From positions 1,922,001 to 1,986,000 of the forward strand of contig NZ_CP147846.1 of NCBI RefSeq assembly GCF_037327425.1: a DNA stretch of 64,000 bases. Reading direction: 5' to 3'. The notes under the pieces are model-generated. The model did not search any database, was not told the DNA's origin, and worked only from the letters and a program-made list of their open reading frames with translations. Positions 16,449 to 25,314 of this stretch are shown piece after piece. Within the stretch, counting starts at the first letter, position 1. Every line of letters begins with the position of its first letter. The DNA is from Rhodococcus sovatensis. GTDB lineage: Bacteria; Actinomycetota; Actinomycetes; Mycobacteriales; Mycobacteriaceae. The translations under genes were made by a program, and so were the position numbers.

Positions 16449-17100
16449 GCTCACCATCGTGGCGAGCGCGAACCGGAGTCCGCGCATCATGTCCTCAGGT
16501 GGGCTCTCGGGCCGACTCACCGGACCGGACACGGTGCATATGATCGGAACTGCCGCAACCCCATTGGGCGGCGATACTCTGATCATCGACGTCGTGGTAG
16601 GTGCAGATGCTCGGTTGTGCGTTCACAGCGTTGCAGCAACGCTGGCTCTGCCGAGCGCAGTTCGCCGGGATTCGTCCTCGCGGTGGTCGTTTCACGTCGA
16701 GGAGGGCGGGTCGTTGATCTTCGATCCGCAGCCGATGATCGTCGCCTCGGACGCCATCCATCACTCGGTGACGACGATCGAGTTCGCAGCTTCGGCGACC
16801 ATCGCGTTCTCCGAGCGTGTTCAGATCGGCCGCGCAGGGGAGGACGCCGGCAGGTGGTGTGGCACGACCAACGCCGATATCGACGGTCGGCCACACTTGC
16901 GCCACCGTCTGGAGCTAGGTACGGGAACGGTTGGCCACGACGTGTTGTCTGCCCCTATGGCGCTGTCCAGCACGCTGACGTATCCGGACGACAGGGAACC
17001 GGCAACGAGTCGGTCGTCGGTTCGACTGCCCCTCGCTCTAGGCGGAAGCCTCTTTACATCGACCGGTACTCGACTGGACGCGTTAGCGTGGCAGGCATGA
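16438..17100 (+). CDS. ureD: Urease accessory protein UreD
   Basis: 220 residues, beta-rich, with family stretches GLSGRLTGPDTVHMIGTAAT (partial), GGDTLIIDVVVGADARLCV and FDPQPMIVASDA. It forms the UreDFG activation complex on apo-urease. Divergent from proteobacterial UreD in length (shorter), as in Mtb. The start overlaps ureG and the stop overlaps the ArsR-type regulator (ATGA at 17097-17100), which places the regulator in the urease operon. Confidence 0.88.
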   Translation: MRTELTIVASANRSPRIMSSGGLSGRLTGPDTVHMIGTAATPLGGDTLIIDVVVGADARLCVHSVAATLALPSAVRRDSSSRWSFHVEEGGSLIFDPQPMIVASDAIHHSVTTIEFAASATIAFSERVQIGRAGEDAGRWCGTTNADIDGRPHLRHRLELGTGTVGHDVLSAPMALSSTLTYPDDREPATSRSSVRLPLALGGSLFTSTGTRLDALAWQA

Positions 17101-17471
17101 CGAAGCCGAACTCCGATGGTTCTCCCATGGATGCGTTCGATCCCGAGCACGTCGCGCAGGCGCGTGCCGCCCTGGATGCGGTGGACGATCTCGGTGACTG
17201 GGTCCAGCGGTTCGACCTGCTCGGAGACCCCACCAGGCTCCGTATTCTGCTGTGCATGCACCGAGCACCCGGCATCTGTGTCACGGATTTGTCGTTCGCA
17301 CTCGGCATGACTGCGACGTCGGTGTCGCACGCGCTGCGATTGCTACGGAACGAGGGATGGGTTGCGGTCCAGCGCGACGGAAAAAAGATGACCTACCGTC
17401 TCGACGACGAGATCGTTCACCGCATGCTGCACGAACTCGGCGCCACCCATGCACATCACGTGCACGAATGA
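17097..17471 (+). CDS. ArsR/SmtB-family regulator with His-rich C-terminus, candidate nickel sensor
   Basis: 124 residues. ArsR winged helix: LLGDPTRLRILLCMH, LSFALGMTATSVSHALRLL (recognition helix), VAVQRDGKKMTYRL. The last helix carries DDEIVH...HELGATHAHHVHE; the spacing of Asp and His resembles the alpha-5 metal site of CzrA/NmtR-type sensors. ATG at 17097 overlaps the ureD stop, so it is the seventh gene of the urease unit if the fused ureAB and the two preceding genes are ignored. Sensing nickel (or zinc/cobalt) to control urease or nickel uptake is inferred from the histidines and the operon, not shown. Confidence 0.85.
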   Translation: MTKPNSDGSPMDAFDPEHVAQARAALDAVDDLGDWVQRFDLLGDPTRLRILLCMHRAPGICVTDLSFALGMTATSVSHALRLLRNEGWVAVQRDGKKMTYRLDDEIVHRMLHELGATHAHHVHE

Positions 17472-17501
17472 CGCCGAGTCGTCGACTGTCTTCTCAGCGG
17501 T

Positions 17502-18893
17502 TCAGCCCGCTGCTTTTGCTCGCTGATCGTCGTCGTCGGTGCTTGTTGCTTCGCGCGCTTCCAGCGAGTTGAGTTGCTCGATGGCCAGCCTCGCGAACAC
17601 CTGCTGCTCGGTCGACGCCATCTGAGCGCGTCCGCGTCCGAGGAAGGTCACGAACCACGAGATCACGGTGGTGATGCGGCTGCGGTAACCGACCAGGTAG
17701 TAAAGGTGGAGCGCAAGCCACATCAACCACGCGATGAAGCCGCCGAACTCGAGTTTGCCGACCTTTGCGACCGCGTTGAAACGCGACACGGTGGCCATGG
17801 ACCCCTTGTCGAAATACTTGAACGGCTGCCGCTGTGCCGGGTCTTCGCCCTTCAGCGTGGCCTTGATCTGCTTGGCTGCATATGTTGCGCCCTGGATCGC
17901 ACCCTGCGCCATTCCCGGTACATCCTTGACCAGCATGAGGTCGCCGACAACGAAGACGTTGGGGTGACCTTTGACGGTCAGGTCGGGCTCGACGATGACA
18001 CGTCCTGCCCGGTCGGTCTCGGTGCCGGACTGATCGGCGAGTTGCTTGCCCAGCGGGCTTCCCTGGACACCGGCAGACCACACCTTGCACTGTGCTTCGA
18101 TGCGGCGTGTGGTGCCGTCTTTCTCCTTGACGGTGAGGCCGTCGTTGTCCACATCGGTGACCATCGCGTTGAGCTGAATCTCCACGCCCAGCTTCTCGAG
18201 GCGAGCTGCAGCTTTCTTGCCGAGCTTTTCACCCATCGGGGGGAGTACGGCCGGAGCTGCGTCGAGGAGGATCACTCGTGCATCGCGAGGATCGATGTTG
18301 CGGAACGCTCCGTCCAATGTTCGGTCGGCGAGCTCGGCGATCTGACCTGCGAGCTCCACTCCGGTCGGCCCGGCCCCGACGACCACGAACGTCATCAGGC
18401 GGTCGCGCTCTTCCTGGTCGTCGGACAGTTCCGCCTGTTCGAACGCGCCGAGAATGCGGCCGCGAAGCTCGAGGGCGTCGTCGATCGTCTTCATGCCCGG
18501 TGCGAACTCGGCGAAGTGGTCGTTGCCGAAATAGGACTGTTGTGCCCCAGCTGCGACGATGAGGCTGTCGAACGGTGTGACCGTTATCCGCTCGAGGAGC
18601 TTCGAGGTCACCGTCTTCGTAGTCAGGTCGATATTCAGTACCTCACCCATGAGCACTTCGGCGTTCTTCTGCTTGCGCAGGATGACCCTCGTCGTCGGCG
18701 CGATTTCGCCGACGGACAATATGCCGGTTGCGACCTGGTAAAGGAGTGGCTGAAAGAGATGGTGCGTGGTCTTGGCGACCAGAGTGATGTCGACGTCGGC
18801 CTTTTTCAGGGCCTTGACACCGAACAGACCTCCGAACCCGGAACCGATGACAACGACACGGTGACGCTTCGATTCGACCGGTTGGATGCTCAT
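17502..18893 (-). CDS. ndh: Type II NADH dehydrogenase
   Basis: 463-residue membrane-associated flavoprotein that passes electrons from NADH to menaquinone without pumping protons. N-terminal FAD fold VVVIGSGFGGLFGVKAL, quinone-site region FQPLLYQVATG, NAD fold VVVGAGPTGVELAGQIAEL, then VFVVGDLM and AQGAIQGATYAAKQI. The C-terminus has the amphipathic/hydrophobic region (WLMWLALHLYYLVG) typical of mycobacterial Ndh. Start ATG at 18893. It converges on the urease operon, matching M. tuberculosis Rv1854c next to ureD. A 444-residue open frame on the opposite strand is a codon-bias artefact. Confidence 0.95.
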   Translation of the reverse strand: MSIQPVESKRHRVVVIGSGFGGLFGVKALKKADVDITLVAKTTHHLFQPLLYQVATGILSVGEIAPTTRVILRKQKNAEVLMGEVLNIDLTTKTVTSKLLERITVTPFDSLIVAAGAQQSYFGNDHFAEFAPGMKTIDDALELRGRILGAFEQAELSDDQEERDRLMTFVVVGAGPTGVELAGQIAELADRTLDGAFRNIDPRDARVILLDAAPAVLPPMGEKLGKKAAARLEKLGVEIQLNAMVTDVDNDGLTVKEKDGTTRRIEAQCKVWSAGVQGSPLGKQLADQSGTETDRAGRVIVEPDLTVKGHPNVFVVGDLMLVKDVPGMAQGAIQGATYAAKQIKATLKGEDPAQRQPFKYFDKGSMATVSRFNAVAKVGKLEFGGFIAWLMWLALHLYYLVGYRSRITTVISWFVTFLGRGRAQMASTEQQVFARLAIEQLNSLEAREATSTDDDDQRAKAAG

Positions 18894-19153
18894 TACCCGC
18901 TCCCTTGAAGATTGAGATGTAGCTGCAACGGTAGTCGTCGTGGTTCCAGGTGTCTTCGCAAGGTTCCCGTGGCGCGGGCTCTCCGGTTGTGCGCGCGGTG
19001 TGCACCAGCGTTGACCTGCGCGGGTTCGCGAGAGGGTGGAGTGTGCCCCAGCCGGGCGTCGAGTCGAGCTCTCTGTATCGCTTCAGAGATTGTGTCCGGA
19101 ACGTTTCGGGCAAAGGCTGGTAATTCGGACACCGCGAGTTCATACTCTGAACC

Positions 19154-21052
19154 ATGTTCGAGATACATGTTACTGCGGGTAACCACAACGCGGCGTTCGA
19201 AGTCGCTGCCCAGGAAAGCGGCGGGCAGGGTGGTGGGGCTGCGCTCGATCAAGTTTTTGGCATGAGTGCCGCGGCCGGTGTGATCTCTCTGGGTTTGCTG
19301 TACCTGGCCTTTCTTCACCGTACTCGCCGGATCACCTGGCTGGGTCGACTTGCAGACTTCGCGGGCTCGAAGACGAATCTTCCCGGTTGGGCCGCGCTGC
19401 CGCTCGTACTGTTCATCTCGACGATTCTGACAGCGTTCCTAGGTTTCATCTGGGACGTGAGCCTGCATATCGGACGCGGGCGTGACGAGGGTCCGCTGGC
19501 AAATCCTGCCCACTACTTCATCCTGGTGGGATTGTTCTTCCTGTTCATCGCCGGCGCGCTCTCGATGATTCTGCCTCTGGACGAGAAACCTGGACGAGCC
19601 GCCATCAAACTGACCAGGACCTGGTACGTCCCGACCGGTGGAATTCTCATCGCCGGAGCGGGTCTGTACGCGTTGATCGGATTTCCACTGGACGACATCT
19701 GGCATCGCATCTTCGGCCAAGACGTCACCCTCTGGGGTCCGACCCACCTCATGCTTATCGGCGGTGCAGGACTATCGCTCATCGGAGTGATCCTGCTGGA
19801 ACACGAGGGCCGTATCGCGATGGCCTCCGACACGGAAGGGCCCGATCCCCGCTGGACCCGAAGCCCCATTCTGACCTGGATGATCCGTGGATCGGCCTTC
19901 GGTGGTCTTCTGATCGGCCTGTCGGTGTTCCAGATCGAATTCGACTTCGGCGTAGAGCAGTTCCAGTTGATCTTTCAGCCGATGCTCATCGTCGGAGCAG
20001 GCGCGTTCGCTCTCGTCGCCGCACGGCTCATGGTCGGACGAGGCGCCGCTCTCTTCGCCGTCGCATTCGCTGCAATCGTCCGTGAGATCACTGCCCTGCT
20101 CGTCGGTCCGATCTTCGGCGAGCCACACAACGTGTTCGCCCTCTACCTCGGCGCCGCAGTCGTCGTGGAGGTCATCGCCTTGACTCCCCTCGCCAAGCGG
20201 AGACTCGCGTTCGGCGCGATTGCAGGTCTTGGTGTCGGCACAGTCGGTGTCTGGGGAGAATCGCTGTGGATCGACGCTGTCTACCTGTTCCCGTGGACTT
20301 CGAGCATGTGGCTGGACACGCTGTGGATGACCGTCCCGGTGGGCATCACCACCGGTCTCTGCGCAGGTCTGTTCGCGCAGGCGTTGAGCGGCGACGGGCT
20401 TCCCCGTCCAGCAATCAGACGCGCGGTGGTTGTCGTGATGCTCCTGGCCCTCGGCGGCACCGTCGCCAATGGTCTTACCTTCGCGGTCCCCGTCGACGCG
20501 ACGGCCTCTGTCCGGCTGGAGGAAGCAGCGTCGGTCGACGGATTCCGAATGGTGACGGCCGAGGTCACCATCGACCCGCCGACGCTGGTGAGCGACGATC
20601 CGGAATGGGTGTCGATCCTGGCTTGGCAGGGTGGAGGAGAGACGTTGCGCGGCCTTGTGGTCGACAGGCTCGAACGGACCGGCGAGGGAACCTACCGGTC
20701 GACGAAGGCGGTTCCGGTCGACGGGACGTGGAAGACGGTTCTGCGAATCCATGACGGGCGCACCCTTACTGCAGCACCCATCTTCATGGCAGCCGACGAG
20801 GGAATCGGCGCCGAGGAGGTGTCGGCCGAACCGTCGTTCACTCGCGATCTGGTCTCGGAGATCACGTTGCTTCAGCGTGAGCGGAACTTCGATCATCCAA
20901 CCTGGTTGTTCGCCGCCGCATCGTTGGTCGTTCTAGTGTGCACCCTGCTGCTGGTGTGGGCACTGTCCTGGGGCACCGTGCGCATTTCGGGTGTAACGCC
21001 CCGAGATGCGTTGCGCAACAACGCGAATACCAAGGTTCCGAGTAGAACGTGA
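19154..21052 (+). CDS. Large polytopic membrane protein, first gene of an uncharacterised four-gene operon
   Basis: 632 residues. About eleven hydrophobic segments lie between residues 36 and 460; then comes an extracytoplasmic beta-rich region (~465-595, ATASVRLEEAASVDGFRMVTAEVTI in parts) and a last membrane segment near 600. Conserved-looking His/Asp positions on the membrane part include WDVSLHIGRGRDEG and WGPTHLMLIGG. I do not recognise the family. ATG at 19154 is used; a second ATG at 19262 would start just before the first membrane segment. The gene is tightly coupled to three downstream genes, one encoding a cupredoxin-like lipoprotein, which suggests metal or redox work at the membrane. 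Confidence 0.75.
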   Translation: MFEIHVTAGNHNAAFEVAAQESGGQGGGAALDQVFGMSAAAGVISLGLLYLAFLHRTRRITWLGRLADFAGSKTNLPGWAALPLVLFISTILTAFLGFIWDVSLHIGRGRDEGPLANPAHYFILVGLFFLFIAGALSMILPLDEKPGRAAIKLTRTWYVPTGGILIAGAGLYALIGFPLDDIWHRIFGQDVTLWGPTHLMLIGGAGLSLIGVILLEHEGRIAMASDTEGPDPRWTRSPILTWMIRGSAFGGLLIGLSVFQIEFDFGVEQFQLIFQPMLIVGAGAFALVAARLMVGRGAALFAVAFAAIVREITALLVGPIFGEPHNVFALYLGAAVVVEVIALTPLAKRRLAFGAIAGLGVGTVGVWGESLWIDAVYLFPWTSSMWLDTLWMTVPVGITTGLCAGLFAQALSGDGLPRPAIRRAVVVVMLLALGGTVANGLTFAVPVDATASVRLEEAASVDGFRMVTAEVTIDPPTLVSDDPEWVSILAWQGGGETLRGLVVDRLERTGEGTYRSTKAVPVDGTWKTVLRIHDGRTLTAAPIFMAADEGIGAEEVSAEPSFTRDLVSEITLLQRERNFDHPTWLFAAASLVVLVCTLLLVWALSWGTVRISGVTPRDALRNNANTKVPSRT

Positions 21053-21246
21053 CTCCTTCGGACAATGTTGTCTATCTAGCCGACCACTCCGTCGTCCTCG
21101 CTCTTCCCGCCTTGGTGCCGGCATTCGTGATCGTCGGCGTCGTGCTGTTCGTCGTGGCGCGTGATCGCCGTGCCGAACGGAACGACGGGACAGCGAGTGA
21201 CTCCGACTCCGACGGGCTCGACCCGTCGAACCAGGAGGAATCGTGA
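21049..21246 (+). CDS. Small single-span membrane protein
   Basis: 65 residues: a short N-terminus, one hydrophobic segment (LALPALVPAFVIVGVVLFVV), then a charged, acidic cytoplasmic tail. The GTG start overlaps the previous stop (GTGA), and its own stop overlaps the next start (TGATG). Such tight coupling on both sides supports it being real. Function unknown; probably a small subunit of the same membrane system. Confidence 0.65.
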   Translation: MTPSDNVVYLADHSVVLALPALVPAFVIVGVVLFVVARDRRAERNDGTASDSDSDGLDPSNQEES

Positions 21247-21680
21247 TGAAATCCCGCTCGAAAGTCGCTGCACTGAGTGTGACCCTGAGTGCGGCAATGC
21301 TCTGTGTCACGCTCGCGTGCTCCACGGACGCAAAACCTGAAGCGCAACAGAGCATCGAATCGTCTGCTCCGCAGGGCGCTGCTGCGTCCTCGGTGGCGGA
21401 AGAGGAGTCGGACGCACTGTCGATCGACGTGCAGATCTCCGGCGGTTCCGTCACTCCCACCAACGAGCGTATCGAGGCAGTAGTCGGCGAGACGATCACG
21501 GTGCGCATCGACAGTGACGTCGCCGACGAACTCCACGTGCACTCGGTGCCCGACCACTCGTTCGCCGTCGAGGCCGCAGCGGGCCAGTCGTTCGAGTTCG
21601 TCGTCGACGTACCAGGCACGGTTGCACTGGAGCTACACGACGCCGGGAAGACTGTCGCGACTCTCCTCGTCAGGCCGTGA
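21246..21680 (+). CDS. Cupredoxin-like lipoprotein
   Basis: 144 residues. N-terminal signal peptide with a lipobox-like end (VTLAC, Cys25), a Ser/Ala/Glu-rich linker, then a single beta-sandwich domain (~60-144) that resembles cupredoxins: GETITVRIDSDVADELHVHSVP, DHSF, GQSFEFVVDVPGTVALELHD. The HVH and later His residues could bind copper, though the classical Cys ligand is missing. ATG at 21246 overlaps the previous stop; a GTG one codon earlier is also possible. The exported metal-site protein is the best clue to the role of the operon. Confidence 0.78.
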   Translation: MKSRSKVAALSVTLSAAMLCVTLACSTDAKPEAQQSIESSAPQGAAASSVAEEESDALSIDVQISGGSVTPTNERIEAVVGETITVRIDSDVADELHVHSVPDHSFAVEAAAGQSFEFVVDVPGTVALELHDAGKTVATLLVRP

Positions 21681-23002
21681 TACTGGCACACGGACTCGGC
21701 GGATCGACCGACCTGCCGATCCCGGCCACATACGTCCTCATCGGCGGTGCGTGGGCGCTGTCGATTTCCTTCGCGGTCCTGATGTTCGCCTGGCGCACAC
21801 CACGACTGGACCCGTCCCACCGTTGGGTCACCGTGTCGCAGCGGATCGTCGGCGTCGTCGACGCCGCTCCTGTGCGGCTTGCGCTCCGCATGGTCGTCCT
21901 GGCATTCGCCGTGTACGTGACCGGTGCAGCGGTCGCAGGTCCGAACGACTCGACGAACGTGCTCCCGGGCGTGTTCTACGTCCTGCTCTGGGTCGGACTT
22001 CCCGTGGTGTCGATACTGTTCGGCCCGGTGTGGCGAATAGTGTCTCCATTGCGGACACTCCGGCTTGGAGTGTGCTCCGTCCTCGGCCGGCCCTCGTCGC
22101 GGGGTCTGCTCGAGTACCCGGAACGCCTCGGTTGCTGGCCCGTAGTCCTGGGGTTGTTTGCTTTCGTCTGGCTGGAGCTGGCCTACGGCGATCCGGGTTC
22201 TCTCACGGCGATACGACTGTGGTGCAGCGCGTATGTCGCGATCATGGTCATCGGGTCGATTATGTTCGGCGATCGGTGGTTCGAGTGCGCCGACCCGTTC
22301 GAAAAGTTCAGCGACACGGTGGCGACGATGGCAGTTCTCGCCCGCAGTGGTGACAGGTCTCTTGTCTTGCGCAATCCACTCGACGGTCTCCGAACGTTAC
22401 CGGTCCTGCCCGGAACCGTTGCGGTCGTTGCTGTCCTGCTGGGTTCAACCGCGTTCGACAGTGCATCGCAGATACCCGCGTGGCGAAATCTGGTTGATTC
22501 GATGGCGTCGACGAACGCCGGTGCAACGGTGTGGCGGACGGGAGGACTGATTCTGCTCATCTCGTTCGTCGGGCTTTCCTTCTGGCTCGCATGCCGTGCA
22601 ACCGGGGGAGTGAGCAAGTCGGCCCGCGCGCAATTGCCCGGCGCGCTTGCGCATTCGCTGGTTCCCATTGCGGTCGGTTACGTTCTTGCGCACTACTTCA
22701 CCTACTTGGTCGAGAAGGGCCAAGGGACCGTGATTCTGTTGGCCGATCCGCTCGACCACGGGTGGAATCTTGTTGGCCAGCAGGGCTGGGAAGTGTCCTA
22801 CGCTCTCTCGGAGCACCCAGGGTGGGTCGCGGCCATCAAGGTGATGTGTGTGCTGACAGGCCATGTGCTCGGTGTCGTCGCTGCACACGACGCGTCGCTC
22901 CGCCTTCTACCTGCCGGTCATCGACTCACCGGTCAATTGGCGCTGATGGTTCTGATGGTCTTTTTCACGTTCGGTGGCCTGTTTCTCTTGTTCGGAGGGT
23001 AG
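21677..23002 (+). CDS. Polytopic membrane protein, last gene of the cupredoxin operon
   Basis: 441 residues with about ten hydrophobic segments and a charged loop MFGDRWFECADPFEKFSD. Several His residues lie in membrane-proximal positions (ALAHSLVPIAVGYVLAHYFTYLV; LTGHVLGVVAAHD), which would suit metal or heme binding. Start GTG at 21677 overlaps the lipoprotein stop. I recall related proteins being labelled fenitrothion hydrolase in databases, but I cannot confirm that here and would not infer that activity. Confidence 0.75.
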   Translation: MILAHGLGGSTDLPIPATYVLIGGAWALSISFAVLMFAWRTPRLDPSHRWVTVSQRIVGVVDAAPVRLALRMVVLAFAVYVTGAAVAGPNDSTNVLPGVFYVLLWVGLPVVSILFGPVWRIVSPLRTLRLGVCSVLGRPSSRGLLEYPERLGCWPVVLGLFAFVWLELAYGDPGSLTAIRLWCSAYVAIMVIGSIMFGDRWFECADPFEKFSDTVATMAVLARSGDRSLVLRNPLDGLRTLPVLPGTVAVVAVLLGSTAFDSASQIPAWRNLVDSMASTNAGATVWRTGGLILLISFVGLSFWLACRATGGVSKSARAQLPGALAHSLVPIAVGYVLAHYFTYLVEKGQGTVILLADPLDHGWNLVGQQGWEVSYALSEHPGWVAAIKVMCVLTGHVLGVVAAHDASLRLLPAGHRLTGQLALMVLMVFFTFGGLFLLFGG

Positions 23003-23046
23003 ACGAGTCGGCGTCCGGTGCTTCAGCGCAAATGGTCAATCTTCTT

Positions 23047-23092
23047 AATGTCAGGACAAATGCTTGACATTGCTTGTGATGTGGATTACATA
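23047..23092 (+). promoter_or_regulatory. Promoter and operator of the sugar ABC transporter operon
   Basis: TTGACA (23064-23069), 17-base spacer, TACATA (23087-23092): a near-consensus housekeeping promoter. A perfect inverted repeat AATGTCA (23047-23053) ... TGACATT (23065-23071), with 11 bases between the arms, overlaps the -35 and is a good repressor site. No regulator gene is adjacent. Confidence 0.7.
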
Positions 23093-23157
23093 TTGATCGC
23101 GAGATCGATTGATTCATCACCGGTCCATCCGGGGTCCGGCGTCGAGAAAGAAGATTG

Positions 23158-24192
23158 ATGACACATCACACGAGTCATGGCACAGGTCGCGCTGCGTCGC
23201 GTCGTAGGCTTCGGACCGGTGCAGCCCTCGGGCTTGCGCTTTGTGCAACTGTGGCCGCCGGCTGCTCGAGCACTGGCGGCGCGCCCGAGAGCTCGGACGA
23301 GGGTTCGGGCGCCGGCACTGCTGACACACCTCGTGCCACGATCGCGATGATCACTCACGAGGTACCCGGTGATACCTTCTGGGACCTGATCCGTAAGGGC
23401 GCCGAGGCCGCAGCAGCAAAGGACAACATCGAACTGCGCTACTCTGCCGATCCCGAGGCGCCGAACCAGGCCAACCTCGTACAGAGCGCGATCGATTCCA
23501 AGGTCGACGGCATCGCCATCACTCTCGCGAAGCCCGACGCTATGGCGCCGGCCGTGGAAGCTGCGACGGCCGCAGGGATCCCCGTCGTCGCATTCAATTC
23601 CGGGTACGACTCGTGGAAAGACCAGGGTGTCCAGCAGTACTTCGGCCAGGATGAGACCATTGCCGGTGAAGCAGCAGGTGCTCGCCTGACCACTGATGGT
23701 GCGAAGAAGACTCTGTGCATCATTCAGGAACAGGGCCAGGTAGCGTTGGAATCTCGTTGTGCAGGTGTGACAAAGGGGTTCACCGGGGGCAGCACCGAGA
23801 TTCTGAACGTCAACAGCAAGGACATGCCGTCGGTGGAGGCCACGATCACCGCGAAACTGCAACAGGATCCGAGCATCGATCACATCGTCGCACTCGGCGC
23901 TCCGATCGCGCTGACAGCTGTGCAGTCCAAGGCGAACGCAGGCAGCGACGCCACGGTTGTCACCTTCGACACCAACTCTGCACTCGTCGACGCCATCAAG
24001 TCCGGTGACGTCGCGTGGGCAATCGACCAGCAGCCTTACCTGCAGGGCTACCTCGCGGTGGATTCGCTGTGGCTGTACCTGAACAACGGCAACACCATCG
24101 GTGGCGGTACTCCGGTTCTGACCGGTCCGGCGTTCATCGATTCGTCCAATATCGACGCCATCGCCGACTACGCCCAGAACGGAACTCGCTAG
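23158..24192 (+). CDS. Sugar ABC transporter substrate-binding lipoprotein (periplasmic-binding-protein type 1)
   Basis: 344 residues: Arg-rich n-region, hydrophobic core, lipobox VAAGC with Cys36, a Ser/Gly linker, then a ribose-binding-protein-like fold (ATIAMITHEVPGDTFWDLI, GIAITLAKPDAMAPAVEAA, IPVVAFNSG, DHIVALGAPIAL, DVAWAIDQQPYLQGYLAV). It captures a sugar or cyclitol outside the membrane. ATG at 23158 with purine-rich AGAAAGAAG upstream. It is followed by a 10-bp intergenic stem and the permease gene. Confidence 0.93.
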   Translation: MTHHTSHGTGRAASRRRLRTGAALGLALCATVAAGCSSTGGAPESSDEGSGAGTADTPRATIAMITHEVPGDTFWDLIRKGAEAAAAKDNIELRYSADPEAPNQANLVQSAIDSKVDGIAITLAKPDAMAPAVEAATAAGIPVVAFNSGYDSWKDQGVQQYFGQDETIAGEAAGARLTTDGAKKTLCIIQEQGQVALESRCAGVTKGFTGGSTEILNVNSKDMPSVEATITAKLQQDPSIDHIVALGAPIALTAVQSKANAGSDATVVTFDTNSALVDAIKSGDVAWAIDQQPYLQGYLAVDSLWLYLNNGNTIGGGTPVLTGPAFIDSSNIDAIADYAQNGTR

Positions 24193-24196
24193 GACA

Positions 24197-24231
24197 GCGG
24201 ACGGTCCGCCCGCCCGGGCAAGACCGTCCGC
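24197..24231 (+). promoter_or_regulatory. Intergenic stem-loop between binding-protein and permease genes
   Basis: GCGGACGGTC (24197-24206) and GACCGTCCGC (24222-24231) form a perfect 10-bp stem with a 15-base loop and no T run. Such hairpins often protect the binding-protein mRNA and give it higher expression than the permease; that role is inferred. Confidence 0.65.
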
Positions 24232-24252
24232 ATTCCGCACGGAAGGATTGTC

Positions 24253-25311
24253 ATGAGTACACAGGCCGATCTGGATCTGTCGAAACACACCGTCGTCGCC
24301 GATGAGCGGGTCAAGAAGCAGAAGCCGTTGCAGCGGTTGTTGATCAGACCAGAAATCGGCGCATTGTTCGGTGCGATCGTGATCTTCGTCTTCTTCTGTA
24401 TCGTTGCACCACCGTTCCGGTCTCCTGAAGCGCTCGCGACGGTGCTCTACGCATCATCGACGATCGGGATCATGGCCATCGGGGTGTCGTTGCTGATGAT
24501 CGGTGGTGAATTCGACCTCTCCACCGGCGTCGCGGTTACTTTCTCCTCGATCATGGCCTCGATGATTGCCTACAACTTGCACCTCAATGTCTGGCTCGGC
24601 TCCGCGCTGGCGTTGGTACTTGCACTGGGGGTTGGATTCTTCAACGGCTATCTGGTCATGAAGACGAAGATTCCCTCGTTCCTGATCACCTTGTCGACAT
24701 TTCTGATGCTCACCGGCATCAACCTTGCAGTCACCAAGCTCGTCACCGGTCAGGTTGCGACACAATCCATTTCGGATATGCAGGGGTTCGATTCGGCGAA
24801 GAGAGTATTCGCCTCGTCGTTCCAGATCGGAAACGTATCCATCCGCATCACGGTTCTCTGGTGGCTGTTGTTCACTGCCATCTCCACCTACGTGCTGATG
24901 AAGACGAAGATCGGAAACTGGATCTTCGCCGTCGGTGGCAACCAGGACTCGGCTCGTGCGATCGGTGTTCCGGTCACCAAGGTCAAGATCGGGTTGTTCA
25001 TGTTCGTGGGGTTCTGTGCCTGGTTCGTGGGCATGCACCTGTTGTTCGCGTTCAACACAGTCCAGTCCGGGCAGGGTGTGGGTAACGAGTTCCTCTACAT
25101 CATCGCCGCTGTCATCGGTGGTTGCTTGCTCACCGGTGGGTATGGCACCACTGTCGGTGCGATGATCGGTGCTTTCATCTTCGGTATGGCCAATCAGGGC
25201 ATCGTCTATGCCGGCTGGAATCCGGATTGGTTCAAGTTCTTCCTCGGCGCGATGCTGCTCTTCGCGGTCATCGCCAACAACAGCTTCCGTTCCTACGCGG
25301 CGAAAAGGTGA
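24253..25311 (+). CDS. Sugar ABC transporter permease (RbsC/FrcC type)
   Basis: 352 residues with about ten hydrophobic segments and family features: TIGIMAIGVSLLMIGGEFDLS (first conserved block, in part), FNGYLVMKTKIPSFLITLSTFL, GNWIFAVGGNQDSARAIGVPV and LTGGYGTTVGAMIGAFIFGM. Forms the homodimeric membrane channel of a CUT2-class sugar importer. ATG at 24253 with GGAAGGATTGTC upstream. It lies between the binding protein and the ATPase. Confidence 0.94.
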   Translation: MSTQADLDLSKHTVVADERVKKQKPLQRLLIRPEIGALFGAIVIFVFFCIVAPPFRSPEALATVLYASSTIGIMAIGVSLLMIGGEFDLSTGVAVTFSSIMASMIAYNLHLNVWLGSALALVLALGVGFFNGYLVMKTKIPSFLITLSTFLMLTGINLAVTKLVTGQVATQSISDMQGFDSAKRVFASSFQIGNVSIRITVLWWLLFTAISTYVLMKTKIGNWIFAVGGNQDSARAIGVPVTKVKIGLFMFVGFCAWFVGMHLLFAFNTVQSGQGVGNEFLYIIAAVIGGCLLTGGYGTTVGAMIGAFIFGMANQGIVYAGWNPDWFKFFLGAMLLFAVIANNSFRSYAAKR

Positions 25312-25314
25312 CTG

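Noticed and set aside
17574..18908. 444-residue plus-strand open frame opposite ndh
   Set aside because: Antisense to a clearly conserved flavoprotein; composition reflects high-GC third-position bias, with no domain and no ribosome site.
19772..20896. 374-residue minus-strand frame opposite the large membrane protein
   Set aside because: His/Arg/Asp-rich antisense composition, no motif, and lies inside a coupled operon on the other strand.
23086..24288. 400-residue minus-strand frame opposite the sugar-binding lipoprotein
   Set aside because: Antisense of a clear lipoprotein gene; covers the promoter of that operon.
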